In this document: positions 1 through 11,849 of the stretch, one piece after another | Numbering within the stretch: position 1 is the stretch's first letter | Layout: each line of letters begins with the position of its first letter | Notes under the pieces: model-generated | What the model was told of the DNA's origin: nothing | What the model saw: only the letters and a program-made list of their open reading frames with translations | The model's database searches: none | Made by a program: the position numbers and the translations under genes | Origin: Zygnema cylindricum | Taxonomy: Eukaryota; Streptophyta; Zygnematophyceae; Zygnematales; Zygnemataceae | Direction: 5' to 3' | NCBI GenBank assembly: GCA_037447655.1 | Contig: JBBHKE010001695.1 | Span: 229,073-289,518 of the forward strand | DNA length: 60,446 bases

Positions 1-2143
1 CCCTCCTTCTCCCTCCCCGTCTAACTCTCCCTTTTCCTCTCCTTTTCCCTCTCAATCTGCCCCTCCCTCTTCCTCCCTCTTCCACTCCCTCTCCGTTTCC
101 CCCTACTTCTCTTTACCAATCTGTCCCTCCTTCCCTCACCCCTTCTCTCTCCCTCTCCCTCTCCCCCTCCCACTCCTTTTTCCTCTCAATCTGCCCCTCC
201 CTTTATCTCCTTCTCTTACTTCCTCTCCTTTTCCCTCTCCCTCTCTATACCAATCTGTCCCTCCCTCCCTCGCCCCCTCGCTCTCCCTCTCCCTCTCCCA
301 CTCTAATACATCCCTCCCACCCTCACCCCCTCCTGCTCCCTCTCCCTCCCCCCTTTTCCATCTCAATCTGCCCCTCCCTCTCTCTCCTTCTCGGACTTCT
401 TCTCCTTTTCCCTTTCCCTCTCCTTACCAATCTGCCCCTCCCTCCTTCAACCACTCTCTTTCCCTCTCCCACTCTTTTTCCCTCTCATTCTCTCAACCAA
501 TCTGCCCCCCCCTACCTCACCCACTCTCTTTCCCTCTCCCTCTCTATACCTTTCTATCCCTCCCTCCCTCTCCCCCTCCCACTCCTCTTTGCTCTCAACC
601 TGCCCCTCCCTCCATCACCTCCTCACTCTCCCTCTCCCTCTCCCCCTCTCACTTTTTTTCCCTCTCATTCTCTAAACCAATCTGCCCCTCTCTACCTCAC
701 CCCCTCCCACTCTTTTCTCTCAATCTGCCCCTCCCTCTCTCTGCCTATCCCACTCCCTCTCTTTTCCCCTTTCCCTCTCTTTACCAATCTGCCCCTCCCT
801 CCCTCACGCCCTCTCTCCCTATCCCACTCCCCTTCCCACTCCTTTTGCTTCTCAATATGCCCCTCCTTGTCTCTCCCTCTCCCACTCCCTCTCCTTTTTC
901 CTCTCCCTCTCTTTACCAATCTGTCCCTACCTCCCTCAGCCCCTATCTCTCCCTCTCCCTCTTTTTATCAATCTGCCCCTCCCACCCTCACCATCTCCCT
1001 CTCCCTCTCCCTTTCTCACTCCTTTTCTCTCTCAATCTGCCTCTCTCTCTCTCCCTCTCCCACTACCTCTACTTTTCCCTCTCCTTTTCTTTACCAATCT
1101 GCCCCTCCATCCCTCTCCTCCTCTATTTCCCTCTCCCTCTACCCTTCCCACTTCTTTTTCCTCTTAATCTACCCCTTCCTCTCTCACACTTTCCCACTCC
1201 CTCTCCTTTTCTCTCTCCCACGCTATACCAATCTGTCCCTCCCTCACCCCTTCCTACTCCTTTTCCCTCTTAATCTGCCCCTCTCTCTCTCTCCCTCTTC
1301 CACTCCCTCTACTTTTCCCTCTCCGTCTCTTTACCAATCTGTCCCTCCCTCTCTCACCCCCACTCCCTCCCTCTCCCTCTCTCCCTCGCACTCCTTTTTC
1401 CTCTCAATCTGCCCCTCCCTTTATCTCCCTCTCTTACTTCCTCTCCTTTTCCCTCTCCCTCTCTATACCAATCTGTCCCTCCCTCCCTCACTCCCTCGCT
1501 CTCCCTCTCCCTCTCCCACTCTAATATATCCCTCCCGTCCTCACCCCTTCCTGCTCCCTCTCCCTCCCCCCTTTTCCCTTTCAATCTGCCCCTCCCTCTC
1601 TCTCCCTCTCGGACTTCCTCTCCTTTTCCCTTTCCCTCTCCTTACCAATCTGCCCCTCCCTTCACCCACTCTCTTTCCCTTTCCCACTCCCCTCCCACTC
1701 TTTTTCCCTCTCATTCTCTCAACCAATCTGCACCTCCCTCCCTCACCCCCTCTCTTTCCCTCTCCCCTCTCTCTACCTTTCTCCCCCTCCCTCCCTCTCC
1801 CCCTCCCCCTCCTCTTTGCTCTCAACCTGCCCCTCCCTCTCTCTGCCTATCCCACTCTCTCTTTTTCCCTTTCCCTCTCTTTACCAATCTGCCCCTCCCT
1901 CCCTCACGCCCTCTCTCCCTCTCCTTTCCACTCCTTTTGCCCCTCAATATGCCCCTCCTTGTCTCTCCCTCTCCCACTCCCTCTCTGTACCAATCTTCCC
2001 TTTCCTATTTCTCCCTCTCACACTCCCTCTCCTTTTTGCTCTCCCTCTCTTTACCAAAAAGTCCCTACCTCCCTCAGCCCCTATCTCTCCCTGTCCCTCT
2101 CCCCCTCCTACTCCTTTTCCCTCTCGGTTTTTTATACAATTTT
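1..2143. repeat. CT-rich minisatellite array with higher-order repeat
   Basis: The tract is almost pure pyrimidine on the plus strand. Recurring anchors CAATCTGCCCCTCCCTC and ACCAATCTGTCCCTCC are spaced roughly 60-75 bp apart. A second level of order is visible: the block with CTTTATCTCC near 201 recurs near 1419, the CTAATACATCCCTCCC block near 301 recurs near 1521, and GCTCTCAACCTG near 591 recurs near 1816, all offset by about 1.22 kb. Long open frames across it (up to 431 codons) are low-complexity Pro/Ser/Leu artefacts, not genes. The array stops abruptly near 2143. The same motif recurs in reverse orientation at 27095-27470. Confidence 0.9.
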
Positions 2144-4165
2144 TTACGGATTGACTTTTTAATGCAATGGAAGAAAGAGTGGAGGCAAGAACCATGACTG
2201 TTGCCATGTGGTGTCGAATGTCTTTTGCCTTGTTTTGTTGTTGTTATTGGTGTTGCTGATTTGTTTTTTCACCTTTTTTCATATTAGTCTTGGCACGTTC
2301 AATACGATTTTCTTATTATTTTCATCAAACTACTTTTTCTAAGCCAATTTTTCATTTTTAAAATGCTTGTTGAATTTCAAAATATTTACGTGTAATCATC
2401 TCCCTAATGTCTCATCAGAATCATGAAAAATAACGTTAATAACAATTTTGATAATTTTAACAATAATAAGGATCAAATTAAAGATAATAAAATATAATGG
2501 ATAGTGGTAAAAATAATGATGGTAATAATAACTGTTCCAATAGATATGAGAAATCATACGAAAAGTAAATCTTCAATTATCGTAGTAAATGTTAATTAGA
2601 CTGATTAACGGTGCTATTATCAAATAAAAAAAATAGAACTAATAAATGATGATACTAAAAATAAATATTAAAAAACAATGAAAACAAGTAATCAATAAAT
2701 GTAACAATAAACTTTAAAGGATAAAAAACAAACAATAACGACGATACGGACTGAAATGGGATAATAATCAAAAAAGATAGATATTAGATCGTAAAAATAG
2801 GTAACTTTAATTTAAAAAACCCTAAAATACCCTTAAACAATGTGCAAACAACATATATATCTTTCGACTTTTCATCGGGGATATATAAATTCTTACTTCT
2901 ATAAGTTACATTGTCCTTTTGTAATGCTAAACTATCTTATTTTTTTTTTTTTCATACTTAAGTTTATTTAGTCATGAAAAATGGATGGATGGAGGAGAGG
3001 ATTCAAAAGGGTGAGAGAATTGATAGTTGCATCAGTCTGATATGCAAACATCACATCTAAAAAATGTGTTTTTGTTTCCACCTATTTTACTTCGTTTTTT
3101 TTATATTTCGTTTGTTTCTCTTGTTGGACCTGAATATAAAATTCCCTCTCAAAATAAATCCTAAAAAAAAACATAAAATCATAGACAGCGGAAGCTTATA
3201 AAATGAAAGAGGATGATCGGCCGAAAGTATTACAAGTGTTTCAGCAGTAGCCTCTTTTACAACAACTCTTGTCTCTTCTCTTTTCTCTTCACTCTTTAAA
3301 GATCACTCAAAATGACCACACTCTTTAAAACCTCTATTCTCTAATTGGATCTCTAAGGATCCTCAACATCTCTAAATTGACCACAAAGTATCTTCACTTC
3401 TCTCTCTTAATGGATCACTAAAGATGTACATCTATACTCCTCAATTTATCCAAAGTTAAACCAAGGATAATTATGATGCTGCACTATGCTGCTTAAATAA
3501 TCTCTATTACTAGCTTATAAATCAAGCACACTATTAAAGGGGTAAACTCCTATCTCCTTCCTGAAAATACCTCCTTCCAAAAAACACAGAAAAGAAGCTT
3601 CCACGAAGGAAGGCGTACACGCCTTCGTCGTCAAATTGGGAAACTTCAGAATTAAAATTTTCATGTGTGTGATGTATACGCACAAAAATAAAACACCTCA
3701 CACGGAATAATACATCGGCACATCTTTTTTCCATCCGACCCATCTTGAAACACAGACCAAGGAGTCTAACATGTATGCAAGCCGATGGGTGGCAACTTCT
3801 TACGGTGCAAGTAACTTGACTCGTGGGATTTCATTCCGAGTGCGCTATTGACCGACCATGATATTATGTTAAAGGTTTAAGTACGAACATACCTGGTTTA
3901 AGTACGAACATACCTGTTGGGATCCAATAAACGTGAACTGTGATAAACGGTGAACTATACATGAGCAGGGTGATGTTAGAGGAAACTTTGGTGGAGGCAC
4001 GTACAAACTGGTACTGTATTAAGTAATAAAGACGAAACATGGATTAAAATAATCGTGAACGCACGCAAAACTGCGCTCAGTGAAAAAGGAAAAATGAGAT
4101 CCTGCCTATTTTAGTGTAAAGAAATTGATGGAGTATTTCTTATATAGGTGAAAACCCAAATTAGA
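2144..4165. other. AT-rich intergenic DNA, no gene seen
   Basis: There is no convincing coding sequence; the longest open frames are about 60-85 codons and match no family I recognise. Around 3240-3450 short phrases such as GATCTCTAAGGATC and GATCACTAAAGATG recur imperfectly. I see no promoter or RNA gene. Confidence 0.6.
3874..3915. repeat. Perfect 21-bp tandem duplication
   Basis: GGTTTAAGTACGAACATACC followed by T occurs twice back to back (3874-3894 and 3895-3915) without a mismatch, which suggests a recent slippage or local duplication. Confidence 0.9.
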
Positions 4166-4167
4166 TA

Positions 4168-4315
4168 TATAAATTAATTAGAGTAAAAAGACACGACGGT
4201 GTACAATTTGTCAGATTTTGTATTTGTACCTATTTTAGTGTAAAGTTCTAGATTGTAAATTCATTATGGGCGAAGTGTACCCAAACTAGAGTTATGAATA
4301 AATTAGAGTAAAAGG
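4168..4315. mobile_element. Stowaway-like MITE remnant
   Basis: The stretch contains the terminal phrase GACGGTGTA followed by CAATTTGTCAGATTTTGTA and CCTATTTTAGTGTAA. The same internal block occurs inside the intact Stowaway-like copies at 28676-29210 and 29218-29755. Ends are not preserved, so this is a degraded fragment. Confidence 0.5.
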
Positions 4316-4565
4316 TTTTTTTTAGAAAAGTGAAAAAGCCAAATCGGAGTTAATAACACTAATAATTTTATTATACTACATGCTTTTAACGGCATAGATG
4401 TCTCATTCGTATGGATTTTGACATTTTTAAGAAATTTCGTTATTTTTTCTCGTTTTTTAATCTTTCGTAAAATGCAAATAGCTTTCATACGGATACAATG
4501 TACGGAAAACTCCAAAATGGAGACGTCGCTTCATGTCCTCGCGCGAAGACAGTCTCGTCCATAGT

Positions 4566-5065
4566 TGTCCAATTCGTACGGATTACTATTTTTTTACAAA
4601 AACTGCATAATTTTCGTCGATTTCATGCTTTTAGTATATTCCGTACAGTTTTTGCTGTACAAAAATGAACGGAGATGAATGAAAACATATGGAAAATGTG
4701 ACCAAAAGAAAATCCTTCAAAAATCTGAAAAAGAACAGAAAATATCCCGAAATGTACGACATTATACGGAGAGTGTACTCTAAAAGTATAGAAAATTTAG
4801 GGCAATTTTACTGAAATATACGGAAATATACAATAATGTACCCTAAAATCCCTTTTAAAAACCATAAAACGTACATAAATGTACGGCCACTGAACGTAAA
4901 TGTACAAACAATTAACACAGTTGTACAGACGTATAAGGAAATGTACAGGAATGTACCCTAAAAACCCTAAAAAGTATCAAAGAATATAAATATTGTACAT
5001 AAATAAAAGAAAAATGTAAGGCAACTGTACTGAAATATACAGAATGTACGAAAATGTACCGTAAT
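4566..5065. repeat. GTAC-rich dispersed repeat (inverted partner near 59.3-59.8 kb)
   Basis: This AT-rich stretch has many GTAC tetramers (TGTACGG, ATGTACC, GTACCCTAAAA). Read against the reverse complement of 59310-59785 it aligns over nearly its full length: both have GTCCAATT-GTACGGAT, then TTTTTTACAAAAACT, then CGTCGATTTCAT, then CCTTCAAAAA, then AATGTACCCTAAAA, in the same order. It carries no open frame. It lies directly upstream of the Tourist-like element at 5307. Confidence 0.75.
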
Positions 5066-5306
5066 AAATTTTAGTATGAAGTCAAAGTTGGTCAACAGAT
5101 TTTAAAAGCTATTGAATTTTGTTCCGTGCACATATTCGTTATTTTTGGGCGTTTCATGCGTGTGTATATGCGGATGACACATCTATGCTTAACGCTCATA
5201 GTGATCCACGGTGTACTAAAAACAAAATTAAGTGCCTAGACTGAAGAAGGATTCATATGTAAGCCGTGTGAAAAAAAATTACATACGAAGGCATAACCCA
5301 CGTTTA

Positions 5307-6063
5307 GGGTGCGGCCTCATGTGGCTAAGTTTGGGTTTTTTTCTGTCGTTTTCCTTCATAACTTAGCGCCCTACTGCCTAAGCTGCGACCATACGAAGTA
5401 ATCGCAAATTTATAAATTACAATTTACGTCATTTTCGAACTAAAGATATACAAATATTTGTCGTCTTGTGTTATTTTGACCAACAGTAATGTCATCTTCA
5501 AACATATCATAAACAACATTGGCAGTGTGTTTTAAGATAAATAAAACCGTTTGCACCAATAAAAAAAAAAATTATAATGTGTGAAAAGTTTTTGAAATTT
5601 TTTGACAAAAAAAAAGTATAAGGTTGTTAGTTTTTGTCCTTGTGCACCTAGTACGGTTTTTTTTTGCAAGTGTCTCGATGCTACTGTGTCATTTCATGCA
5701 AAGTTGAAAAATGTACAAAAGTGAAAAATCTGCGAAGACATGGTTTACGCAAAGGCATGTCATATAGCCACGACTGCAAGGCTGAAGGTCTACAGTGTCA
5801 CGCAAAGGCATTCATATAAGAAATCGTTTCAAAATTTACGATGTTTCGTTCGACGCTTCAAAAAGTTTTGAAAAAAAACTGTGTGGTAAAGACTGATTGT
5901 ACAAGGTGACAACCGTCACGGGTATTGTCGACTTATACAATCATCACAAACTTAAGTAATGATTTCGATTAAACACATAGAGACAACTGAAATCCAAGTT
6001 CATCAGATCCGCGCAAAAATACAAAGTAAGTTTGCTAAGTTATAGCCACATAGGGCCGCACCC
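5307..6063. mobile_element. Tourist-like MITE, family T1, copy A
   Basis: The left end GGGTGCGGCCTCATGTGGC is matched by the inverted right end GCCACATAGGGCCGCACCC. A TTA trinucleotide flanks both sides (5304-5306 and 6064-6066), the target duplication expected of PIF/Harbinger-Tourist elements. Subterminal sequence (CTGTCGTTTTCC, TTAGCGCC-TACTGCCTAAGCT, TTTGTCGTCTTGTGT) is shared with copy B at 57635. Length is 757 bp. There is no transposase, so it is non-autonomous. Confidence 0.85.
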
Positions 6064-6066
6064 TTA

Positions 6067-6834
6067 GCCATTACAAAAGTTCAAATATCGACAACCCAAA
6101 ATCACAATGTAGAGATCAACAAAACAGTTTTTATCCGCCATTTAAATTTTGTATTTGTACGGATTTTGGAACAAGTCGTTTAACTTTTGTTGTACAAATG
6201 GAATTTTACGAAAAAAATAATAAAAAATATGTGGATTGAAACCTTTAAATCCATACTCAAATTGGGTTCAATTCTCGTGAATGAGTTGTGGCGATTGCTT
6301 TGCTCAATGTCATTACTAATGTAAGGTACTGTACCTTTTGGGTAACTAACAAAAGATACCAGCAAAATGACAAATACACGTCATCTACGATTCTGGCCTT
6401 TGTGGTTATGGCATCGAATTTTAGCCGATATTCAATGTTCAGGTACATATCATTGTTTTTTGAAACCTTTAGTCCTCTCTATGCCTTGTGTGTGAGGGAG
6501 AGGTCTAAGACTTAGTCGGTTTTGGGTGCAGATTAAGTTTTCGAAAACTTCATTTAGTGTGATAGTAGCTTGGAAGGGAGTACACAGTTTGAGTACACTC
6601 TTGGGACACGCGTATGTTCGCTTGAAAGACAATTTTGTATGATCCGATTCTACGAGCGCGGTTTCACGTGAGGACCAGATTTACACGTGGACAATCATCA
6701 TCTTTTGTGAACGAATATGCGGACGGCAAACAGAGACCGCCGACATTTTTGGGGACAAAAGTTGACTGTGCACGTTATCGTTTGAGAAGGCATCAGTCTC
6801 CTATGTAGCTGTAAATACTGAGTACCATAGACAA
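6067..6834. other. Non-coding stretch before the first Copia element
   Basis: No gene is recognised. It probably includes the degraded 5' LTR and leader of the element that follows, because the gag-like frame starts at 6835 with no other gene between. I found no clear primer-binding site and no long match to 10476-10814. Confidence 0.4.
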
Positions 6835-8662
6835 TTGCCTCGGTGGAGGAAGGATCCGAAGAAGCCGTACATCAACATCAAAGGGGAGAAGGACCAATCT
6901 AGAGAATCGAGGGCTCTAAAGGGTCTTTTCCATGTTTGCAAAAAGCGTGGACACTTCATAGCAGATTGCATGAAGTTGTCAGAGTTGAGGCTCAAAAAAT
7001 ACCGTGAAGGGGGTACTTCCGGACGGAATAAGAAAGCACTTGTGGCTACACGAGTGAAAGGAGAGACATAGGAGGACGAGTCTTTTGAGGAGGAGGATGG
7101 GGAGCTCCTTCTTGATGAGAATCTAGAGGAGAAAAAGATCCTTTAGAAAGAAAAGTGTGCCCTTGGAGCCATTCAAAAAGCTCCAGAGGTGGGATGGATC
7201 ATCGACTAAGGAGCATCCATGCATATGTGTCGTGAAAAGCACCTCTTCACCAAGCTAAGGGGCATCCATGCATATGTGTCGTGACAGTCACCTCTTCACT
7301 AAGCTAAGAAAGATCTCTACTATAGAAAAATAGAGTTTGGGGATGGGAGAGTAGCTACCACAGATCTGGTGGGCTCAGTAGATCTAAAAGTCTTAGTGGA
7401 GTGTAAGACTTCTATTCTCACCTTCTCAGATGTGCTCTACATTCCTCAGGTGAGTAAAAATCTTGTGTCTACTTCTGTATTGGATGACAAGGATTTGGAT
7501 ACCTTCACTAGAAAGGGAGTCTTTACAGCTAAGTATGGAGATGAAGTCTACTCCACAGCAGATAAGGGTAGCCAAAGAATGTTTAGGCTTAACCTCAGTA
7601 ATGAAAACAATAGTGTTTACTATGGTGGTGTCCCAAGCTTGATGATCTGGCATAAGCGTTATCGGACATGTGCATTTTGATACGCTGAGGAAAATAAAAA
7701 ATCTTGGTGTAGTAGAAGGCATTTAGTTTGGGGATTATAAAATGATGGATGATTGTATTGGATGTGCCCAAGGTAAGGCTCACAGACACCCCTTTCCCAT
7801 AACTGCCACATATAGAGGTGACAAAAAACTTGATCTTGTCCACAAAGATATATAGGGACTAGCAAGAGTACCTTTTGTTGGGGGGAAGAGGTAAATGCTG
7901 ACAATTAGTGATGATTGGTCTAGGTATTTGATAGTGTACTTCTTAAAAACAAAGTCAAAAACACCAAAATACTTAAAAGAATACAAAGCCTGGAGTGAGA
8001 AGTTGCACGAAACCCCGATTAAGCGAATAACGAGTGATAATTAGGGGGAGTACACCAATAACCAGTTTGAGGAATACTTGAGAGATGAGGGAGTTCAACA
8101 CCAGAAAATTGTACCAAATAATCTAGAACAAAATGGGGTAGCAGAGAGGTTAAATTGGACTTTGAGAGATAGTGTATGCAGCATGTTGGCAGATAAGGAA
8201 ATAGGAAGAAGATTTTGGGCAAAAGCCATGAATTGTGCTAACTACATCAAGAATAAAGTCCTCACTATAGTTATTAAATGAATGACCTCTTATGAGAGAT
8301 GGGTTGGAAGGAAACCAAATATTTCTCACTTGAAAGTATTTGGTAGTCAAGTTTATAATCTTGACATAGATAAGAAAAATTGGAAACTAGATGCTAAAGG
8401 GAAACCATAATATTTTGTGGGATATGATGAGGATGCCAAAGGATATAGAGTCTATGACTTAGCTAAACAAGATATCATTATGGTAAAGCATCTAGTTGTC
8501 ATGGATGAAGGGAAGTCTTTTTATCCTTTCAAATACACTAAGAAAATCAAACTCAAATTTGAGTTCGAGACTGAGGAGGACTTAGATCTTCCTAGAAGGT
8601 ACATTATTGAAAACGTGATTGCAGATTTACGGGAGATCAAAGATGGGGAAGATATCTCATAA
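6835..8662 (+). pseudogene. Copia 1 gag-protease-integrase remains
   Basis: A CCHC knuckle with its first Cys lost (FHVCKKRGHFIADC) lies at about 6940-6970. The protease motif near 7198 reads I-I-D-stop-G-A-S. Next come a pre-integrase block (CIGCAQGKAHRHPFP, about 7755-7800) and an integrase core with EQNGVAERLN (about 8127-8157), the catalytic Glu region; the preceding Asp motif reads SDN followed by a stop. The C-terminal integrase phrase YERWVGRKPNISHLKVFG is at about 8290-8345. Internal stops occur near 7207, 7852, 8042, 8279 and 8408. A 49-bp direct duplication at 7213-7309 shifts the frame in the protease region. Confidence 0.9.
7213..7309. repeat. 49-bp tandem duplication inside Copia 1 protease
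   Basis: GCATCCATGCATATGTGTCG begins at 7213 and again at 7262, and both units continue through CACCTCTTCAC-AAGCTAAG. Each unit is about 49 bp with a few mismatches. Because 49 is not a multiple of three, the second unit changes the reading frame just after the catalytic motif. Copia 2 has a single copy at the equivalent place. Confidence 0.85.
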
Positions 8663-8883
8663 TCCCCTCATATTTCTACACACTGTCAAAAGAGAGAGGA
8701 AGAGGAGCCAAAACCGGCTTCTATGGATAAGGGAGCTGAAGAGACAGTGCAGAGGAATCGAAGACTTCCCTCCATTCCAGCTTCGGAAATTGAGGGAGGA
8801 CGGAGGAGCAGCAAAAGACTATAAGAAACACAGGTTGCTCATAAGATAAAAAAGCTATCTCACCCAGATGAGCCTCAGTCATA

Positions 8884-10512
8884 CTCGAAGGCAATGGACA
8901 ATCAGAAGAGAGATTGACACGTCAAAGCCATAAATGATAAGATGACTTCAATTATGGAAGATAATACTTGGGAGGTGGTGGACTGTCCTCCAGATAGAAA
9001 ACCTATCGCGTGCAAATGGGTATTTAAATTCATACTGAACCGCGATAATACCATTCACAAATATAAAGCTTGGTTGGTAGCAAAGGGGTTCACCCAAAAC
9101 AAAGGGATATTTTATGAGGAGACTTTTGCTTCGGTGGTTTGGTTCCCATCAATAAGGATTCTCTTTAGTCTAGCAGCAGCGGAAGACATGGAAATAAACC
9201 TGATAGATATCAAGACTGCTTTCCTCAATAGTAAACTAGAGGAAGAAATTTTTATGAAACAACCAGAGGGATTTATAGAGGAAGGAGAAGAAAGCAAAGT
9301 CTGGAGGCTTATTAAGTCCTTATATAGACTAAAGTTGGATCCCAAACAATGGAAAAAGAAATAAGATGAGTTTCTCACCGGTCTGGGATATATTCGAATC
9401 ACTTTTGACCATTCTATTTATATGTTTGAGGATGAGAATGGTGTGATTTTTATTGTAATTTATGTCGATGATTTGTTAGTTTTAAGTAAATCTATGGAGA
9501 AGATCAATAAGTTAAAGAAAGATCTTAGAAGCAGATTTGACATGAAGGATTTAGGGAAGGATAAATATATTTTGGGGATTCAAATGGAAATAGATAGAGG
9601 GAAGAGAATAATCGGACTTACTCATAATAAAGCTATTGGAAATATACTTCAGAAATTCAGATGGAAAAAGCCAAACAGTTGTACCACTCCCGTGGACTTG
9701 AAGAAAGTAAGTGATGGGAGTGTAGAAAGAGGAGTGATAATACAGGATGATATGATGAGTCTAGAAGAGAGACAGTTTATGAAGTCTATTCTTTACAGAC
9801 AAGTTGTAGGAAGTTTGATTGACTTTATGAATAACACTAGGCCGGACATAGCAGCAACAATTGGAGTCCTAAAAAGGAGTTTTAATCACCCTATGAAGAG
9901 AAGCTGGGAGGCAGCTAAGAGAGTGATGAGATACCTCGTGGGAACTAGGGATTTATTGTTGCATTTGGGAGGGGAGCACACTGACATCACTACTTGGAGT
10001 GATGCCAGTTATAGGGATGCTCCTATGAGAAGATGCACTCTGGGTATGTGTTGTATATGGGGGAAGGTGCTTGCTGATGGAGTAGCAAGCAACAAAAGTT
10101 GGTTGCTCAATCCACGATGGAGGTTGAGTACATGGCCTCTTGTTCTACACTGAAATAGCTGATGTGGGTCAAGTCTTTTTTGCAAGAACTGGGGTATATG
10201 AAGAAGGGAGTGCATGAAGTGTTTTGTGATAATCAAGCTGCAATTGCAATTGCAGCCAATAAAAAACATAATTTCAAGGCTAAGCATATAGACATAAGAT
10301 TAAATTTTGTGAGGGTAAAAGTTGAAAAAAAAATTGTGAATCTAGTGTATAGGGGTGATGGGGAAATGGTGGGTGATATGATGACAAAACCTGTGCCATC
10401 TCCAAAGTTAAAATACTCTAGAGAAAAGTGTGTTGTAAAAGAGAAACTAAAATTAGACAAAAAAAATAAGGGGATTGTTGAAATCACTGGATTTAGGGAA
10501 GGTAATTTTTAG
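8884..10512 (+). pseudogene. Copia 1 reverse transcriptase-RNase H remains
   Basis: RT begins around TWEVVDCPPDRKPIACKWVF (about 8968-9027), continues with TAFLNSKLEEEIFMKQPEGF and reaches the polymerase box IYVDDLLVLSKS with YVDD at 9461-9472. A stop at 9362 splits the RT. RNase H follows with TRPDIAATIGVLKRSFNHP and the HTDITTWSDASY Asp motif, then a frameshift near 10090-10150, and resumes with CDNQAAIAIAAN and KAKHIDIRLNFVR at 10222-10310. It ends in MMTKPVPSPK, the usual Copia C-terminus. Confidence 0.92.
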
Positions 10513-10814
10513 GTCTTAATTAGGTTAAATAACTAAAAGAAAAAGCACAGGCAGCCTGCCTCCACCTTCTCTCTCTAGCCCCCATACTTGATGTAGTCAT
10601 TGAAGGAGAAAGAGGGCGGTGGAGCCATGGATGTCTTAGCTCCATAAGCAGGACAAAAGAGTGACCTAAGTCACTCTCAAAAAAATGGTTGAGTCCGGTA
10701 AGACTCAAACCTCCGACCAGCAGAGCGAGGCGTAGCTGTCAGCTCTTACTGGTCTCTTGTAGTAGTCTGTTAGGATACATAGGGTTTGATAGCTATTTAA
10801 ATATTAGCTAGATC
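10476..10814 (+). mobile_element. Probable LTR sequence between Copia 1 and Copia 2
   Basis: It starts TGTTGAAA after the purine tract AAAAAAAATAAGGGGAT. The equivalent junction in Copia 2 (15083) also starts TGTTGAAA after AAAGGGAG. The body contains CCATGGATG and ends with GATAGCTATTTAAATATTAG before the next gag frame. I could not define the far end or find an intact matching 5' LTR. Confidence 0.5.
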
Positions 10815-11673
10815 ATGATACTATATGCCTCTATAGTAGGGAGAACAGTTGCCACCATCACTAACGATGAAGACGAGGAAGGAGAGGAGATTGTCATGGA
10901 AGGAGAAAAAGGAGGAGTTGCAACTCAAGTGACACCATTGCCGAAAGCGATACCGACAATAGCACCACCGGCAACAATGACAAGGGTTCAGACCGATATA
11001 TCAGAGTATGAAAAGTGGAACAACAAAGACAAGGTTGTTAAGCTTTTAATTCTTAAAAGTGTAGCAATGGGCATTGCCATTTTACCTATGCATGTCAAAT
11101 CTTCATCTCAAATTTGGATATCACTAGTTATCAAATATAAGAGTGGATCATTGCAGCAGCAACAGTTGGCAGAAAACAAGATTGCAACTTATACTTATAA
11201 GGGAGGAAGCATGAATAATTATTGCAATGATTTAGGAGCATTATTTGGAGAGCTAGAGAGTGCACGTAACTCATGGTGTGAGAGACAAAGAAAGAACATG
11301 TTAATGATGAAACTACCTGAATAGTATGAGAATATCATAAATCGATTACAAGATATAAGAGATAACATTTAAAAATTGGGAGTACACAGTGGGAATGATT
11401 TTCGTGAAAGAAAGCACCATAGAGCCTAGGAGAGGGAGTCCAAGTGTTGCAGCATTTTCAGAAGAGCTGATTGGCGGAAGCGTGATGAGGAGAGAGAGAA
11501 AGATCCCTATCGAAACTTTGAAGGAAAAGAACAAGGAGGTGGCAGATTTGAATGATAGGGGAGAGGAACTTCTCGAGGAGGATTATTTCACTTCTGCAAG
11601 AACCGGGACACTATATGGCAGATTCTGGCAAACTTGCAGATCTTCGACTAAAATATGGGCAAGGGACCTCTAA
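10815..11673 (+). pseudogene. Copia 2 gag remains
   Basis: An N-terminal frame of 169 codons contains a gag-like helical segment (EKWNNKDKVVKLLILKSV, then SGSLQQQQLAENKIATYTY), as in UBN2/Retrotran_gag domains. It stops at 11322. A degraded knuckle (FHFCKNRDTIWQ) can be read in another frame near 11590. Role: capsid-like particle protein of the element, now broken. Confidence 0.75.
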
Positions 11674-11849
11674 AAATGGAGGAAAGAAAAAGGCTTTCCT
11701 AAATTAAGTTCATGATGAGCAAGAGAACAAAGAAACCAACCAGGAAGAGGAGCTTGAGGAGCTTTTTCTTAATCCTAAAATCATTGAAAAGCTTGTTGAC
11801 ATTCCACGGAGACAAAAGTGTGCTTTCGGAGGTAAGAGGGATCCACCTG

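Larger units (their letters stand above)
6835..10512 (+). mobile_element. Degenerate Ty1/Copia retrotransposon 1
   Basis: Domain order is gag zinc knuckle, protease, GAG-pre-integrase, integrase, reverse transcriptase, RNase H, which is diagnostic for Copia. The coding region is broken by at least seven in-frame stops and several frameshifts, so it cannot act on its own. A purine-rich tract precedes TGTTGAAA at 10476, the likely 3' LTR start. It is closely related to the element at 10815-15069 and lies head to tail with it, so the 10476-10814 spacer should hold LTR sequence of one or both. Confidence 0.93.

Noticed and set aside
867-2162. 431-codon open frame (Pro/Ser/Leu-rich) and its antisense Arg/Gly/Glu-rich frames
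   Set aside because: Generated by the CT minisatellite; no domain, no codon structure, and similar frames exist in all phases.
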